Shown: piece by piece, positions 24,754 through 35,014 of the stretch
Position numbering within the stretch: the first letter of the stretch is position 1
Layout: each line of letters begins with the position of its first letter
Source of the DNA: Humulus lupulus
Lineage: Eukaryota; Streptophyta; Magnoliopsida; Rosales; Cannabaceae
Length of the DNA stretch: 64,000 nucleotides
Direction: 5' to 3'
Assembly (NCBI RefSeq): GCF_963169125.1
Contig: NC_084798.1
Location: forward strand, 101,511,970 to 101,575,969
Notes under the pieces: model-generated
Databases searched by the model: none
Told to the model about the DNA's origin: nothing
What the model saw: the letters and a program-made list of their open reading frames with translations, nothing else
Made by a program: the position numbers and the translations under genes

Positions 24754-25340
24754 TTGGGAAGACTCTTGAAGTGGGCCATGGAACTGAGTCAGTTTGACAT
24801 CGCGTACATCCCTAGAATATCAATCAAGGGGCATGCCCTAGCCAACTTCATCATGGAATACTCCGGGATCACTGAAGAGGACGATCCCGTGGATCCCGCA
24901 GCGCCCTTGTGGAAGGTTTTTGTAGACGGAGCCTCGAATGAAAATAGAGCTGGGGCCGGAATCATCCTAGTGTCGCCACAGGGACACCAGTTACAAAATG
25001 TCCTGCATTTCCAGTTCAAGGCTTCGAACAGCGAGGCCAAGCACGAGGCCATGTTGGCCGGGTTGCGCCTGGCCCGGGTGGTAGGGGCTGCAAACCTGGA
25101 GATCTATAGCGATTCCTAGTTGGTTGTCAGACAGATCTCGGGAGAATACCAAACAAAAGGGGAAAAGATGACAACTTACGTGACTCAGACACGAGAGATG
25201 CTTCAAACTTTCAAGAAGCACTTCATTCGCCAGATCCCTAAGGAGCAAAACGTGTTTGCGGACACGTTGGCAAAACTGGCCACGGATGCTGAGGCAGAGC
25301 GTTTTGGGCTAGTCTCGATCAACCATCTCCCCACACCAAG
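24754..25340 (+). pseudogene. Second (archaeal-type) RNase H domain of gypsy element 1
   Basis: Directly after the first RNase H is WKVFVDGASNENRAGAGIIL, then FKASNSEAKHEAMLAGLRLA, EIYSDS and, after a TAG at 25117, VVRQISGEYQTKGEKM and EQNVFADTLAKLATDAE. The Asp of FVDGA, Glu of SEAKHEA, Asp of YSDS and Asp of ADTLAKLA keep the four-acid pattern of RNase H. A second RNase H of this kind is a known mark of the Tat lineage. The frame degenerates after about 25340. Confidence 0.85.
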
Positions 25341-25534
25341 TATTCAAACCCCCCATGATCAACGTTATAGACTACTCCACACCCTGGATGGGACCCATCA
25401 TCCAATACCTAACAACCGAGGGGTTGCCCACGGACACGGCAGTAGCCAGGAAGCTTCAGTACCAGGTCCATAGATACGTCATGATGGAGGGAAAGCTCTA
25501 TCATAGAGGGTTATCCATGTCGTACCTCTGATGC

Positions 25535-26620
25535 GTGTCCGGGACCAAAATGAGCGCAATCATGCACGAGGTGCACAAAGGCTTCTGCGGAGATCATACA
25601 GCCAGACTCAGCTTGTCCAAGAAAATCCTGCTCCAAGGATATTTCTGGCCAACAATGAAAAAAGACTGGGTTGATTACGTCCGCAAATGTGAACAGTGCC
25701 AAAGGTACGCGAAGTTCCCACGAGCCCCTCAAACAGAAATAACTCTAATGACAAGTCCTTGGCCTTTCGTGGTGTGGGGAATCGACCTAGTAGGATCACT
25801 CCCGACCAGGAAAGGTGGTGTGAAGTATGCTATCGTGGCCGTTGACTACTATACCAAGTGGGTTAAAGAGGAGCCTATGAACACCATCACCTCAAAGAAG
25901 GCCTTGGACTTTGTCATCAAAAACATCGTGTGCCAGTACGGGCTCCCCTACAAGATTGTGTCTGACAACGGGAAGCAATTTAAAAGCATCCACTTCATGG
26001 ACTTCTGTGAGAGACATGGTATCATCAAGAGCTTCTCCACGGTCACCAGACCTCAAGCGAATGGGAAAACGGAGGTCGTCAACAAGAACCTGAAGGGAAC
26101 GTTGAAGAAAAAGCTTCAAGCCTGCAAGAGCAAATGGCCAGAAGAGTTTCCCCGCATACTATGGGCGTACCAGACCACTGAACAAACATCTACCGAACAC
26201 ACTCCTTACTCCATGGTGTACGGGTGCGAAGCTGTCATCCTAGTAGAAACGACTATCCCATCCCATAGAAGGGACACGTATGATCCCATCCAAAACCATG
26301 CCTTACTCCAAGAATCCTTGGATCTTATCGAAGAGATCCGGAAAGAATCGTAAGTTCAGTTGAAGATGTACCACGGCAAGATCGCTCGACATTTTAACTC
26401 AAAAGTAAAAAGCCGAAGGTTTGGAACCGGTGACCTAGTCCTAAGGAGAGTCTTCCCTGCAACCCAAGATCCAGGAGTGGGGGTTCTGGGCCCGAACTGG
26501 GAAGGACCATACGAAATTCAACATGAAGTATGTCTGGGAACGTACCACTTAAAGCGACTCGATGGAACCGAAGTCCCTAGGGCCTGGAATGCGGAACATC
26601 TCCGTAAGTACTATCAGTAG
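25535..26620 (+). pseudogene. Integrase domain of gypsy element 1
   Basis: The HHCC zinc region (HEVHKGFCGDH and CEQCQRYAK) is intact and followed by the catalytic core: WGIDLVGSL (first Asp), VSDNGKQF (second Asp) and NGKTEVVNKNL (Glu), all kept. A single stop at 26354 (TAA, one change from CAA) splits off the C-terminal part 26360-26620, with FGTGDLVLRRVF, LGPNWEGPYEI and the end AEHLRKYYQ, which resembles the usual C-terminus of gypsy polyproteins. This is the best-preserved part of the element. Confidence 0.9.
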
Positions 26621-27810
26621 TCAGGAGAGCATGTTTCAGCTTTAAATTTTTTTTGTAAACAATGTATGCCCCAGGGCGATTTCTTGAATAATGAAAATGA
26701 CGTGTACAAAAAATCATAAAGAAATATTGTGAAACAATGAAAGTGCTCGTCCGTCTCCATAAGCAAGTGACCCAAGACCAATCTTGGCTCACTAAAGGGG
26801 GGGGGGGGGTTATCTTGTCACACGAGCAAGTCCGAGAACAAAAACAAAACAGGACGCTAAATGCTCTTGGTTCGAACCAACGGATAGAAATGGAAGCCCA
26901 ACTCCTAATGAAAGGGCACAAGGCTAAGGCCTAGTCCCGACCCAGACCGACAAGGTTTGGGGGGTACAAACCAAGTAGAACGCAAGGCTCAGGCCTAGTC
27001 CTGACTCGGACATACGTGGTCCGGGGCTACAAACTATAAGGATTAAGGCTCAGGCCTAATCCAGGCCCGGACGTACATAGTCCGAGAGGTGAAATATCCA
27101 GTAGGACATGTGGGCTAGCCCTAGTCCTAACTCAGACATGCGTGACCCGGGGATATAAAATACCTAAAAATTGGTTGACCAAGCATGGTCCCAAATAACC
27201 AAATACCCGTCCACATCATCTCTACAATAGCACATGACTATTGGAGCGTGAATCCCAGGTATAAGTTGTCTAAAATTAGTCTTATAAATGGCCCAGGCTG
27301 TGGGAACCTAACCCAGGTTTCAAAATAAGCTAATCAACTAATCCTTGATGGTCCAGACTGTCAAAACCTGAACACTAGAATTAGGACGAATAGATTTAGT
27401 GATAATTATCAACTCCCTAATGGCCCAGGCTGTTGGAACCTGAGCAACAGGATTAAAACGAGTTGACAAGTTAAAATCTAGAAAGATCTCGGGCGGTCCG
27501 GGCTATTGGAGCCCATATTATAAAACCAGAATAATCTAGTTCAGGCCGTCAAAACCCAAAGATGGGTCACCAGAAGAGACATTTCCTGCAACTTTTCCCC
27601 AATGGTCCCGGTCGTTGGAACTGGGATCGAACATTCGAATTGTTTACGCAAGGTGGTAAAAACACTTAGTAAAAGTTTAACAAATGGAAACAGAAAAGCC
27701 TTATACAAGAAATGAAGTAAATGAGAATATAAAAATTGTCTTAGACGCATCCGCGTCCATAAAAGTGTTACAAAATTAAAAAGAGAGAAAAAAAAATAGA
27801 AGACCCGGGC
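26621..27810 (+). repeat. 3' spacer of gypsy element 1 with two tandem-repeat blocks
   Basis: Between the pol stop and the antisense gene lie two arrays. 26919-27167 has four units of about 62 bp built on AAGGCTCAGGCCTAGTCC and CGGACATACGTGGTCCGGGG. 27285-27625 has about six degenerate units of about 65-70 bp built on GGCCCAGGCTGTTGGAACCTG. A run of 13 G occurs near 26797-26809. 3' tandem repeats are common in Tat elements and are a known source of plant satellites. Confidence 0.75.
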
Positions 27811-30800
27811 CTAGGCTTTGCCGTGCCCTGATGTCTCCGGGTTGGCTCCATCCGCCTCTTCCTCATCCAAGGGTTCCGCGTCAACTTTCTCCTTGGCCTC
27901 AAATTCAGCTTTTTTCACGACGGGGTTGGGGTAGAGTAGGAGGTTCATGTTCTTGTCCTGGAGCCAGGCCATGTAGATGGCCTCATCAAAGGTGACCTCC
28001 AGCAAGGCGTCCGCCCATTCTTTCTCGCGATGGGTCTCATCGTGTGCCGTCACCTCCTGCCGAAACAGGTTGTCCAGTTCACGGACCCGAGAGTCAAGAC
28101 CGGTGACCCTCTCCCGGTTCTGGGTAGACTGGGCTTCGACCGCCTCCTGCAAGGCCTTTACTTAGAGAAGCTCCACCTCCAGATTGGCCACCAGCTTGCT
28201 ATTCTCAGCTTCTCTCCGAGACATTGTCTCTTCAAGTTGAAACTTAGTCCAGGCAGCCTCTTTGTGGTCCACTTTGGCATGAGCCACCTACTTGGCCAGG
28301 GCTTCCTTAGCGGCTTCCCGCTGGTTCACAGCCGCCTCCAGCTCCAGTTGGCTCATCTCCATTTTCATTGCAATCTCGGCCGCTAAGTCGGCATTCCAAT
28401 GAGCCAGTAAAGCGTCCTAGAATGAATTGAAGTTAGAAAAATCTAAAGAACAAAAAATGCAAGAAGAAAAGGGAGATGTAAACGGATAACTTACAATAGT
28501 GGCCTGATGGTGGAGGACCTAGGAGATGAATAGCATGTTCTGGTTGGCTATGGTGGCATACCGCTTCAACTGGAGGTTGGAAATAGTAGCTCCCACCTGA
28601 TCCAGCAAGTCCACAGCAAATGGAGTCATGTCTTGCCCCAGTTTGCGACGGAACCCCGTCTCAGCAGCAAGCCAATCCACGATCGGCTGGGAAGCACTAA
28701 AATCTGTCGGACACTCCGAGAACTCGGCCTGACGATGAATCATCAAGGCTCGATAAACCTCCTCCCTCTTCTACCGGCCATTCTCCCACGTCCGGGACAC
28801 CAGTTTAAACTGTTCCTCCCGCAAAACCACCTCTCCCTCTCCGGGCCAAGCTGGATGGATGGGAAGTGCGGGCGCTTCCAGAAGTTCCTTGGCGGCGAGA
28901 TGACTCTCCCCATAGGATTCCTCAGCTGAGCCAGGACCTTTGGTCTTGGCCCTTTTTGTCCCTTTCGCGGCCTCACCCGCACCCGAGTCTGCGGTTCTCT
29001 TCCCGGAACTCTGACTCACCAGCGGTTCCTGCTCTAGGTCGATTATAGGAGGATGAGCAGGGAGAGCTGGGACAGTTTCAGGATGAACTATCATGATTAG
29101 GACCACGACTGAGGCCTCCCAGACGGAGTTAGGCTCCGGCATCGAGCTCTCAAGGATCGCGTCTAGAGCTTTCGGCTTGGGGGCACCTTTGGCGGTTTTT
29201 TGGCCGAAGCTCTAGCCGTGGCAGCCCGGACCTCAAGGGCCTGCTTCATTTTCTCCATGGGGTTGGACATGCCGGAGTCTTCTGAAATAGACAAACAAAA
29301 AGGGAATTAGAAAAAATAAACAAGTTAAGACGAATGAATAATAACAAGACTAAAAGTACTCCGGGACGAACCCTTGTCTAGACCTCGGACTCGATTAAAT
29401 TCTCCTAATGCGAAGGAATGGATTCGGTCTCCCATGTCATCCGGGTATAAGAAGTTCCCATACTGAAGGTACCCAGATGAGTACATGAGAGTTTCCTGAT
29501 CTAAAGTAATGGGAGACGAAGGTCTCATCTCTCCGTCAGCCCCGAACAGGGGGCCTCGATAAACTAGTCTATCCCTAACTAAGTCCCCAACTCGGGGAGC
29601 ATAAGTCAAAAGCAAAGGTGAATTACCTCGCCCTGATACACTAGCACCAGGGATCCCCATGTTCGGTTAGGCCTCGTCGAAGAGGGCTTCCAGCTCCTCG
29701 GAGGTGGCACTCTCCTTTTGCTGAGTTTGGTCTCGCTTCCTTTTGACCGCGTCTGCCACAGCCGCAGCCTCTACAGCCGAGATGTGCTCAAGGGCCAGCT
29801 CCTCCCTCAAGGCAGGGTATTTCTTGCATTGTATCCCCCGGAGGCTAGGGGCCTTGATCGTTTGGTTGGCCGCCAACATCCTGACCACTCGGAGGTTTTC
29901 AGTGTTGACGTAGCCCCCTATGTCCAAATTTTCCGCGCTTAGCGTGGAGTAGAACGTCTTTCGGTCTAGGATAAACTGGGTGAGGGGAGTCTGCGTGTAG
30001 GGTCTTGCCATCCAAGGCGATATATTGAGAATGAGGAATAAAAAGTGAAAACAAGAAAGAGACTAGGGAACGGAAAGCCACTTACCCACTTGCTGGAAGT
30101 CCAGCACCAGCGTTAGGTTCTTTTCCAAAAGAAACCCGGACGTCATGAACCAGTAATGTCTGACATCCGGGGGGTGCTTCCATGTGTTGGTGGGAGCAGC
30201 GTAGTTGCCCCACAGTTTTAGTCTGTAGAATCTGTCCAGAGTCTTGTTCTTGACATTGACCTGCGGCTCCAACTTGTAGAAATACAGCACCTCTACCGGA
30301 GTCGGATCTGGGATCTGCTTCGCTATGCAAAAGATATGCCATCCCGCAAGCAATCGGTATGCTTGAGGCAAGAGCTAGAATGACGCAATCCCCACAAACT
30401 TGAGGAATTGTGCGAAGTAGTCATGAAGCGGGAGAGTGGCTCCCGCACTGATGTGGCCTATGCTCCAGGCTCCGAACTCGCCCATGCCGATGTGAGCTTT
30501 CTCTTCTTTTCTGGCCAGGCGGTTATAGAACAGTTCAGGAGTTGACTCCACGCCCAAATGCTTCTTCAGGGCGTACAACATCTGATAATTCTAGAACAGG
30601 TTCTGCACCCCGTCTATCTCCCATATGTTGCCACTGGAAGTCTTGGGTCCTAATAGAGCGACAGAGGCTGCTTGAACATGTTTTTTTGAATGGAGGGTAA
30701 CGCCTGAAGTCATGGCTGATGATTTGGAAGCAAAACAGAACTAAACAAACAACCAAGCAGTTAGCACCGAAACCCAAGAAGGTTGGTTAAGGCACGAGGG

Positions 30801-31321
30801 CTCTCCTACGAATTGCTTGGAAGAGTCCCCTCTGGATCAGATCCGAGATCACCAAGGAACCGCAGAACCCTGATTGGGAACAAATAAGAAGGGATCTAGC
30901 TGAAGTTCTCCTAAGCCGGCCTATTATCGCTTGTCTGAGAACCGCCCGAACCTAAGGAGGTCCGGGAAAGTCTGGACTATTTTTCTCCTAACCTATTCTA
31001 ATGCACCCAGAGCTAGCCTAAACATAGGCGAGCTCTAATAGCCTAAACAGACAATTTTGATGATATGGAAAACGCAAGAAAATAAAAGCATAAGTCAGGA
31101 AAACTTACTGGAAAAGGCTGGTCGTGAAAAATGGCGTGTTTCCGGCGACAATGACAGTAAAATCGCGACCTAGAACAGATGAAGGTGACTCAAAAGCTCG
31201 TCTATTGGACAGGTCGATGTCGTCTGCTCAGAAGAAGGTATGGAGATCAGGTGCGTCGGGAATAAGTGATGGCGAAGACGAAGTAGATGATGGAGAATGT
31301 CGTCGGCAAGCTTGGACATAA
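27811..31321 (-). pseudogene. Antisense multi-exon gene of gypsy element 1 (PF04195-like)
   Basis: On the minus strand a chain of coding segments spans 31321 to 27811. Exon 1 starts MSKLADD at 31321 and ends at a GTAAGT donor (31108). The next exon, from about 30712, carries the most protein-like part: MGEFGAWSIGHISAGATLPL, LPQAYRLLAGWHIFCIAKQI and WKHPPDVRHYWFMTSGFLL. This resembles the putative gypsy-type transposon domain PF04195. Later exons give LTQFILDRKTFYSTLSAENL, an acidic/basic middle region (from a TTTCAG acceptor at about 29284), and a charged, coiled-coil-like tail after a donor at about 28491 and a CATTCTAG acceptor at about 28419. Stops (for example in GIASF*LLPQ) and one indel near 29190 break it. 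Exon borders are inferred; function unknown. Confidence 0.65.
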
Positions 31322-31382
31322 AAGGTCCTTTAAGCGTTCTTTTTGTTCTGAGAGTGTAAAGATGTCAAATGAAAATCAGAGG

Positions 31383-31392
31383 TTATTTATAA
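31383..31392 (-). promoter_or_regulatory. TATA box for the antisense gene
   Basis: On the minus strand TTATAAATAACC lies about 65 bp upstream of the first ATG of the antisense gene (31321), followed by a CTTTACACTCTCAGAAC region suitable for initiation. It sits about 620 bp inside the 3' LTR. Confidence 0.55.
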
Positions 31393-31394
31393 GA

Positions 31395-32000
31395 ACCAGA
31401 AGGCTGTTTCGATCTAACGATTCGGCGTGATCCCCCTCATCGGACGGTCCTGGATCGTGTAGGGACATTAATGTGCCTACTCGAGTACTGGATCACGGTT
31501 CCCCAGAGGCGTGATCCGCACTGCCCCAATCCAACGGCCCAAAAGAAGAGCACCTCAAAGGTCATCCCATCCAACAGTCCTCTTTGTCGCAGAGATAATA
31601 ATGGAGACAGTCGTGTGGATGGGACGCTTCGTAAATCGAGCTGACATACTAAATCCCAGCATGGTAACCAATAGAATATTTGTTGACCTTTCAAAATCGA
31701 GTACCATCAATGCGCCAGTCACAAAGGGACACGTACGCCCTTCATGATGAAGCAGGGCGATCGGGAGGCCTCCAGACGACCCTGAAGTAAATGAACCGGG
31801 GTTTTGGTAAACAAACTCATCCTGGTAAATAGACCGGGATTTTTGGATTCAGTCCAGGACATTGAAGAAGGCTTTCACTCTATGATCATTCCGCAAGCAG
31901 TGTCCCCCATCCGCGGACCCGTCGCCTTGGAAATGAACTGGGAAGTGCTGAGATGGTCTAGGAGGGAGACAAGGCTCCACCGCGCAAGCCCAGATGAAGG
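31395..32000 (+). other. 3' untranslated region of gypsy element 1
   Basis: Non-coding region between the antisense promoter and the polypurine tract. It contains GGTAAAC or GGTAAAT repeats (31806-31830) that also occur in the part of the 5' LTR missing from the 3' LTR. Short frames on both strands are not protein-like. Confidence 0.55.
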
Positions 32001-32013
32001 CTCCAGGGGCAAT
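32001..32013 (+). promoter_or_regulatory. Polypurine tract of gypsy element 1
   Basis: CTCCAGGGGCAAT abuts the 3' LTR start TGTTATCC. It is the expected plus-strand primer site. Confidence 0.7.
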
Positions 32014-32472
32014 TGTTATCCCCGTTTCTTCCAAAATGTACGAGTCCACACTCTAAGTCCATGGGCTGCTTTCTTGGGAGTTAAGGCCCAGATCAAGCCC
32101 AATGGGCTTTGATTAATGTATGTTTCATATTTCAATCCTTTGTATTGGGCTCCCATCAGAGAAGCCAATGGTACTTACACCATTATTGGGCCCGAACTAG
32201 CCCGACCCAAGCCCAGTGCACTCGCGCGCCTATAAATATGAATAGTAGTGCACTGAGGAGGGGATCCTATTTTTATATTATAAACAGTTACTTTGCTCAA
32301 ACTTGCAGAAAACTCCATTGTCAAAAGCTCTCTAAGCTATAATACTATTGTCTCATGGACTAAGGCTCATTAACGCCCCAACCACGTAAAAACCTTATTT
32401 ACTTTTCTTAAATCCTTCCTTTTAAGCTCTCTAATCTTTTACAATTCTAGTTTCCGAAAAACTCGGTAAACA
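32014..32472 (+). repeat. 3' LTR of gypsy element 1
   Basis: 459 bp with TATA box GCCTATAAATATG at 32228-32240. Matches the 5' LTR except for the internal 467-bp loss and scattered substitutions. Confidence 0.92.
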
Positions 32473-32477
32473 ATAGT

Positions 32478-32966
32478 CAATAGCTTAATGGGGCCTCGAG
32501 GCGCTTTGATTCGTCCCCCTACGGAAGGTGTTCATTATTTATTTTGACAAGGTTAGATTTTGAAAGATAGATAATTATAGGTCAAATTCTACTAGACTCA
32601 CCCCTACGGTGACTACTAGGACTAAATCTATGATTATTGAAACCGTGGGTCTAGCTCATAAAATAAGAGATCTTGTTTTCTTATTTTGATGGAATAGTAG
32701 GTTGTTAATAGTGGTGTCCATTATTAAATGAGTTTACAACTCTATTTAACTAGTGATATTTTTTACTCTCGCCAACCGGGACAAGGATATAATAGGTTAG
32801 TTAAAAACCTAAAGAAATAGAGATATGATTGTTTTTGGTATTTTTTTATCATATCTTACATATTTTTGGTATATGTTGTGCTATTTCTTGAAATATGTGT
32901 GAATAGAAGTTTCATTGAGCAAATGTGATTGATTTATATTTTATTGGTAATTTGTAGTTTTAAGTT
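32478..32966 (+). other. Untranslated leader of copia element 1, right part
   Basis: Continuation of the leader after the gypsy insertion, up to the gag ATG. Contains CGTCCCCCTACGGAAGGTG, shared with the other copia leader. No coding region. Confidence 0.65.
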
Positions 32967-33840
32967 ATGGATGTGTCTACTCCCATCTTTTCTTAACTTT
33001 CGATGGAGAAACTCACTAGAGAAAACTTCCTTAAATGGAAGCAAAACATCAACATTGAGTTGATTGATGACAACTCCAAGTTCGTCATGACTGAGGAATC
33101 CCCAGAAGTTCTAGCTGTGAGGGACAAGTATGAGCGTTGGCAGGCAGCTAACAATAAGGCGCAGTACTACATGTTGATTAGTATGGTCGACACTCTCAAG
33201 ACAAAGATGGAGAATGTCGAGACAGACTAAGAAATCATGGATTAGCTCCAAGACATGTTTGGTGCCAAGTCAGCGTAGACTCGTTTTGAGGCCACCAAGA
33301 AATATGCCAATGCTCGGATGACACCTTCTCAACATGTTCATTATCACTTGATCAAGATGACAAACTACCTTCAGGAAGCTGAATTGCATGGAGCCATAAT
33401 AGATGAGGAAACTAAAGTTGGCTTAATCCTCAACAGTCTCTCTCCAGCTTTCCTGCCATTCACCACCAACTATGTGTTGAATAAACTCAATTGTGGTCTG
33501 ACGCAGCTCATGAATGAGCTTTAGACTTTTGAGTCGATCATGGGTGGACCTAGTAAGGGAGGAGAATAGAAGACAACTACTACTACTGCTGCTGATCCAG
33601 CTAAGGCTGAAGCTAACCAAGCTTCGTCTTCGAAAGCAGGAAACAAGAGGAAAGGTGGACAAAACAGCAACCCCAAGCCTGCAAAGGCGAGTGCACAACC
33701 AAGTGCACAGCCGCCTAAGGGGAAGAATAAGAAAAACAAGGTAAAGGTAAATGTTTTCACAGCAAAGAGAAAGGGCATTGGAAATAGGATTGCCCCAAGT
33801 TTCTAGCAGAGAAAAACAAAGGTAATGATTATAGTTCATT
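32967..33840 (+). pseudogene. gag pseudogene of copia element 1
   Basis: The frame starts at ATG 32967 (MDVSTPIF), stops at 32994 and resumes MEKLTRENFLKWKQNINIEL at 33003. The UBN2-type copia Gag is recognisable: YERWQAANNKAQYYMLISM, MFGAKSA, FEATKKYANARMTPSQHVHY, EAELHGAIIDEETKVGLILN and LNKLNCGLTQLMNEL. Stops at 33228, 33240 and 33522, and others, break it. A frame change before 33746 leads to a zinc knuckle that reads CFHSKEKGHWK*DC, so the second Cys is Ser and an Arg codon is a stop. Confidence 0.88.
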
Positions 33841-33841
33841 T

Positions 33842-34951
33842 ATCTTGGAAACATGTGTTTTAGAGAATGATAACTCTATTTGGATTATTAATTATGGATC
33901 TAGTAACCATGTTTGTAACTCTTTACAACTTCTTGAATCGTGGGAGGAAGTGAACGAAGGCGGCTTAAAGCTTAGAGTTGGGAACAGAGCATTCGTTGCG
34001 ATCCAAGCTAGAGGAAGAGCTCGTCTGAAGTTCGGAAATAAATTTTTAATTTTAAATGATGTATTTTTTATTATGGATTTTAGTAGAAATTTAATTTCAG
34101 TTTCCATGTTGCAATTAGAACGATTTGTTATGACTTTCACAAGTTCTAATATATCTATTTCTTTCAATGGATCACAATTGTGTATTGCATGTTTGGAAAA
34201 CGGGCTTTATATTCTGCGACTTAACGAACCCCTCGCTCTTAATAATGATTTATTCAAAGTAGCTAAACCTAGGACCAATAAACGTCAAAAGACCGATAAC
34301 AATAATATGACGTATTTATGGTACTTGAGACTAGGTCACATTGGCTATGATAGGATTCAAAGACTTACAAAGGAAGAACCTTTGAGGGAACTCACCTTAG
34401 GTGAATTACCTATCTCTGAATCTTTTCTAGAAGGCAAACTGACCAAGCGTCCATTCTATGCAAAGGGTGATAGGGCCAAAGAACCACTTGGTCTTGTGCA
34501 TTCAAATGTTTGTGGACCTTTGAATGTACAAGCCAGGGGTGGTTTTGAGTATTTCGTCACTTTCATTGACGATTACTCTAGATACTCATGTCTTTACCCG
34601 ATGCATAGGAAATCAGAAACATTTTCAAAGTTTCAGGAATTCCTAGCAATGGCTCAGAACTAATTAGGTAAAACTTTAAAGATCTTGCGATCTAATAGGG
34701 GTGGAGAATATTTGGATATGCAGTTCAAAGATCATTTAACTGAACTTTTGATTTTATCACAACTTATTTCCCCAGGTACTCCGCAACAAAATGGTGTAGC
34801 AGAACGCTGGAACAGAACTTTATTAGAAATGGTTAGATGCATGCTTAGTTACTCAACTCTACCAACTTCGTTCTGGGGACATGCAATTGAAACCGCGAAT
34901 GACATTCTCAATTTCGTGCCGTCTAAATCAATCCCTAAAACACCTTTATAA
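33842..34951 (+). pseudogene. Protease and integrase pseudogene of copia element 1
   Basis: The protease site reads WIINYGSSNHVC where copia elements have D-S-G, so the catalytic Asp is Asn. The pre-integrase zinc region, LWYLRLGHIGYDRIQRL then SESFLEGKLTKRPF, has lost one His and both Cys. The integrase core shows VHSNVCGPLNVQARGG and ILRSNRGGEYLD, both catalytic Asp replaced by Asn, while the Glu in NGVAERWNRTLLEM is kept. A stop at about 34661 splits the frame. All three Asp-to-Asn changes are G-to-A on the coding strand. Confidence 0.9.
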
Positions 34952-35014
34952 TGTTGGAATGGTCGTGAACCTAGTTTACACCATTATAGAATCTGGGGGT
35001 GTCCCGCTCACGTC

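Larger units (their letters stand above)
19267..32472 (+). mobile_element. Ty3/gypsy element, Tat type, nested in copia element 1, TSD ATAGT
   Basis: The LTR ends are TGTTGTCCCC at 19267 and CTCGGTAAACA at 32472, with ATAGT duplicated at 19262-19266 and 32473-32477. The order is 5' LTR, primer region, gag, protease, RT, RNase H, a second RNase H-like domain, integrase, two tandem-repeat blocks, antisense multi-exon gene, polypurine tract, 3' LTR. The second RNase H and the antisense gene near the 3' end are features of the plant Tat group (Ogre/Retand relatives). Coding is broken by many in-frame stops, so the copy is dead. Confidence 0.93.

Noticed and set aside
26797..26809. Run of 13 G as a quadruplex or regulatory signal
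   Set aside because: A single homopolymer run without further G tracts nearby; may also vary or be a sequencing artefact.
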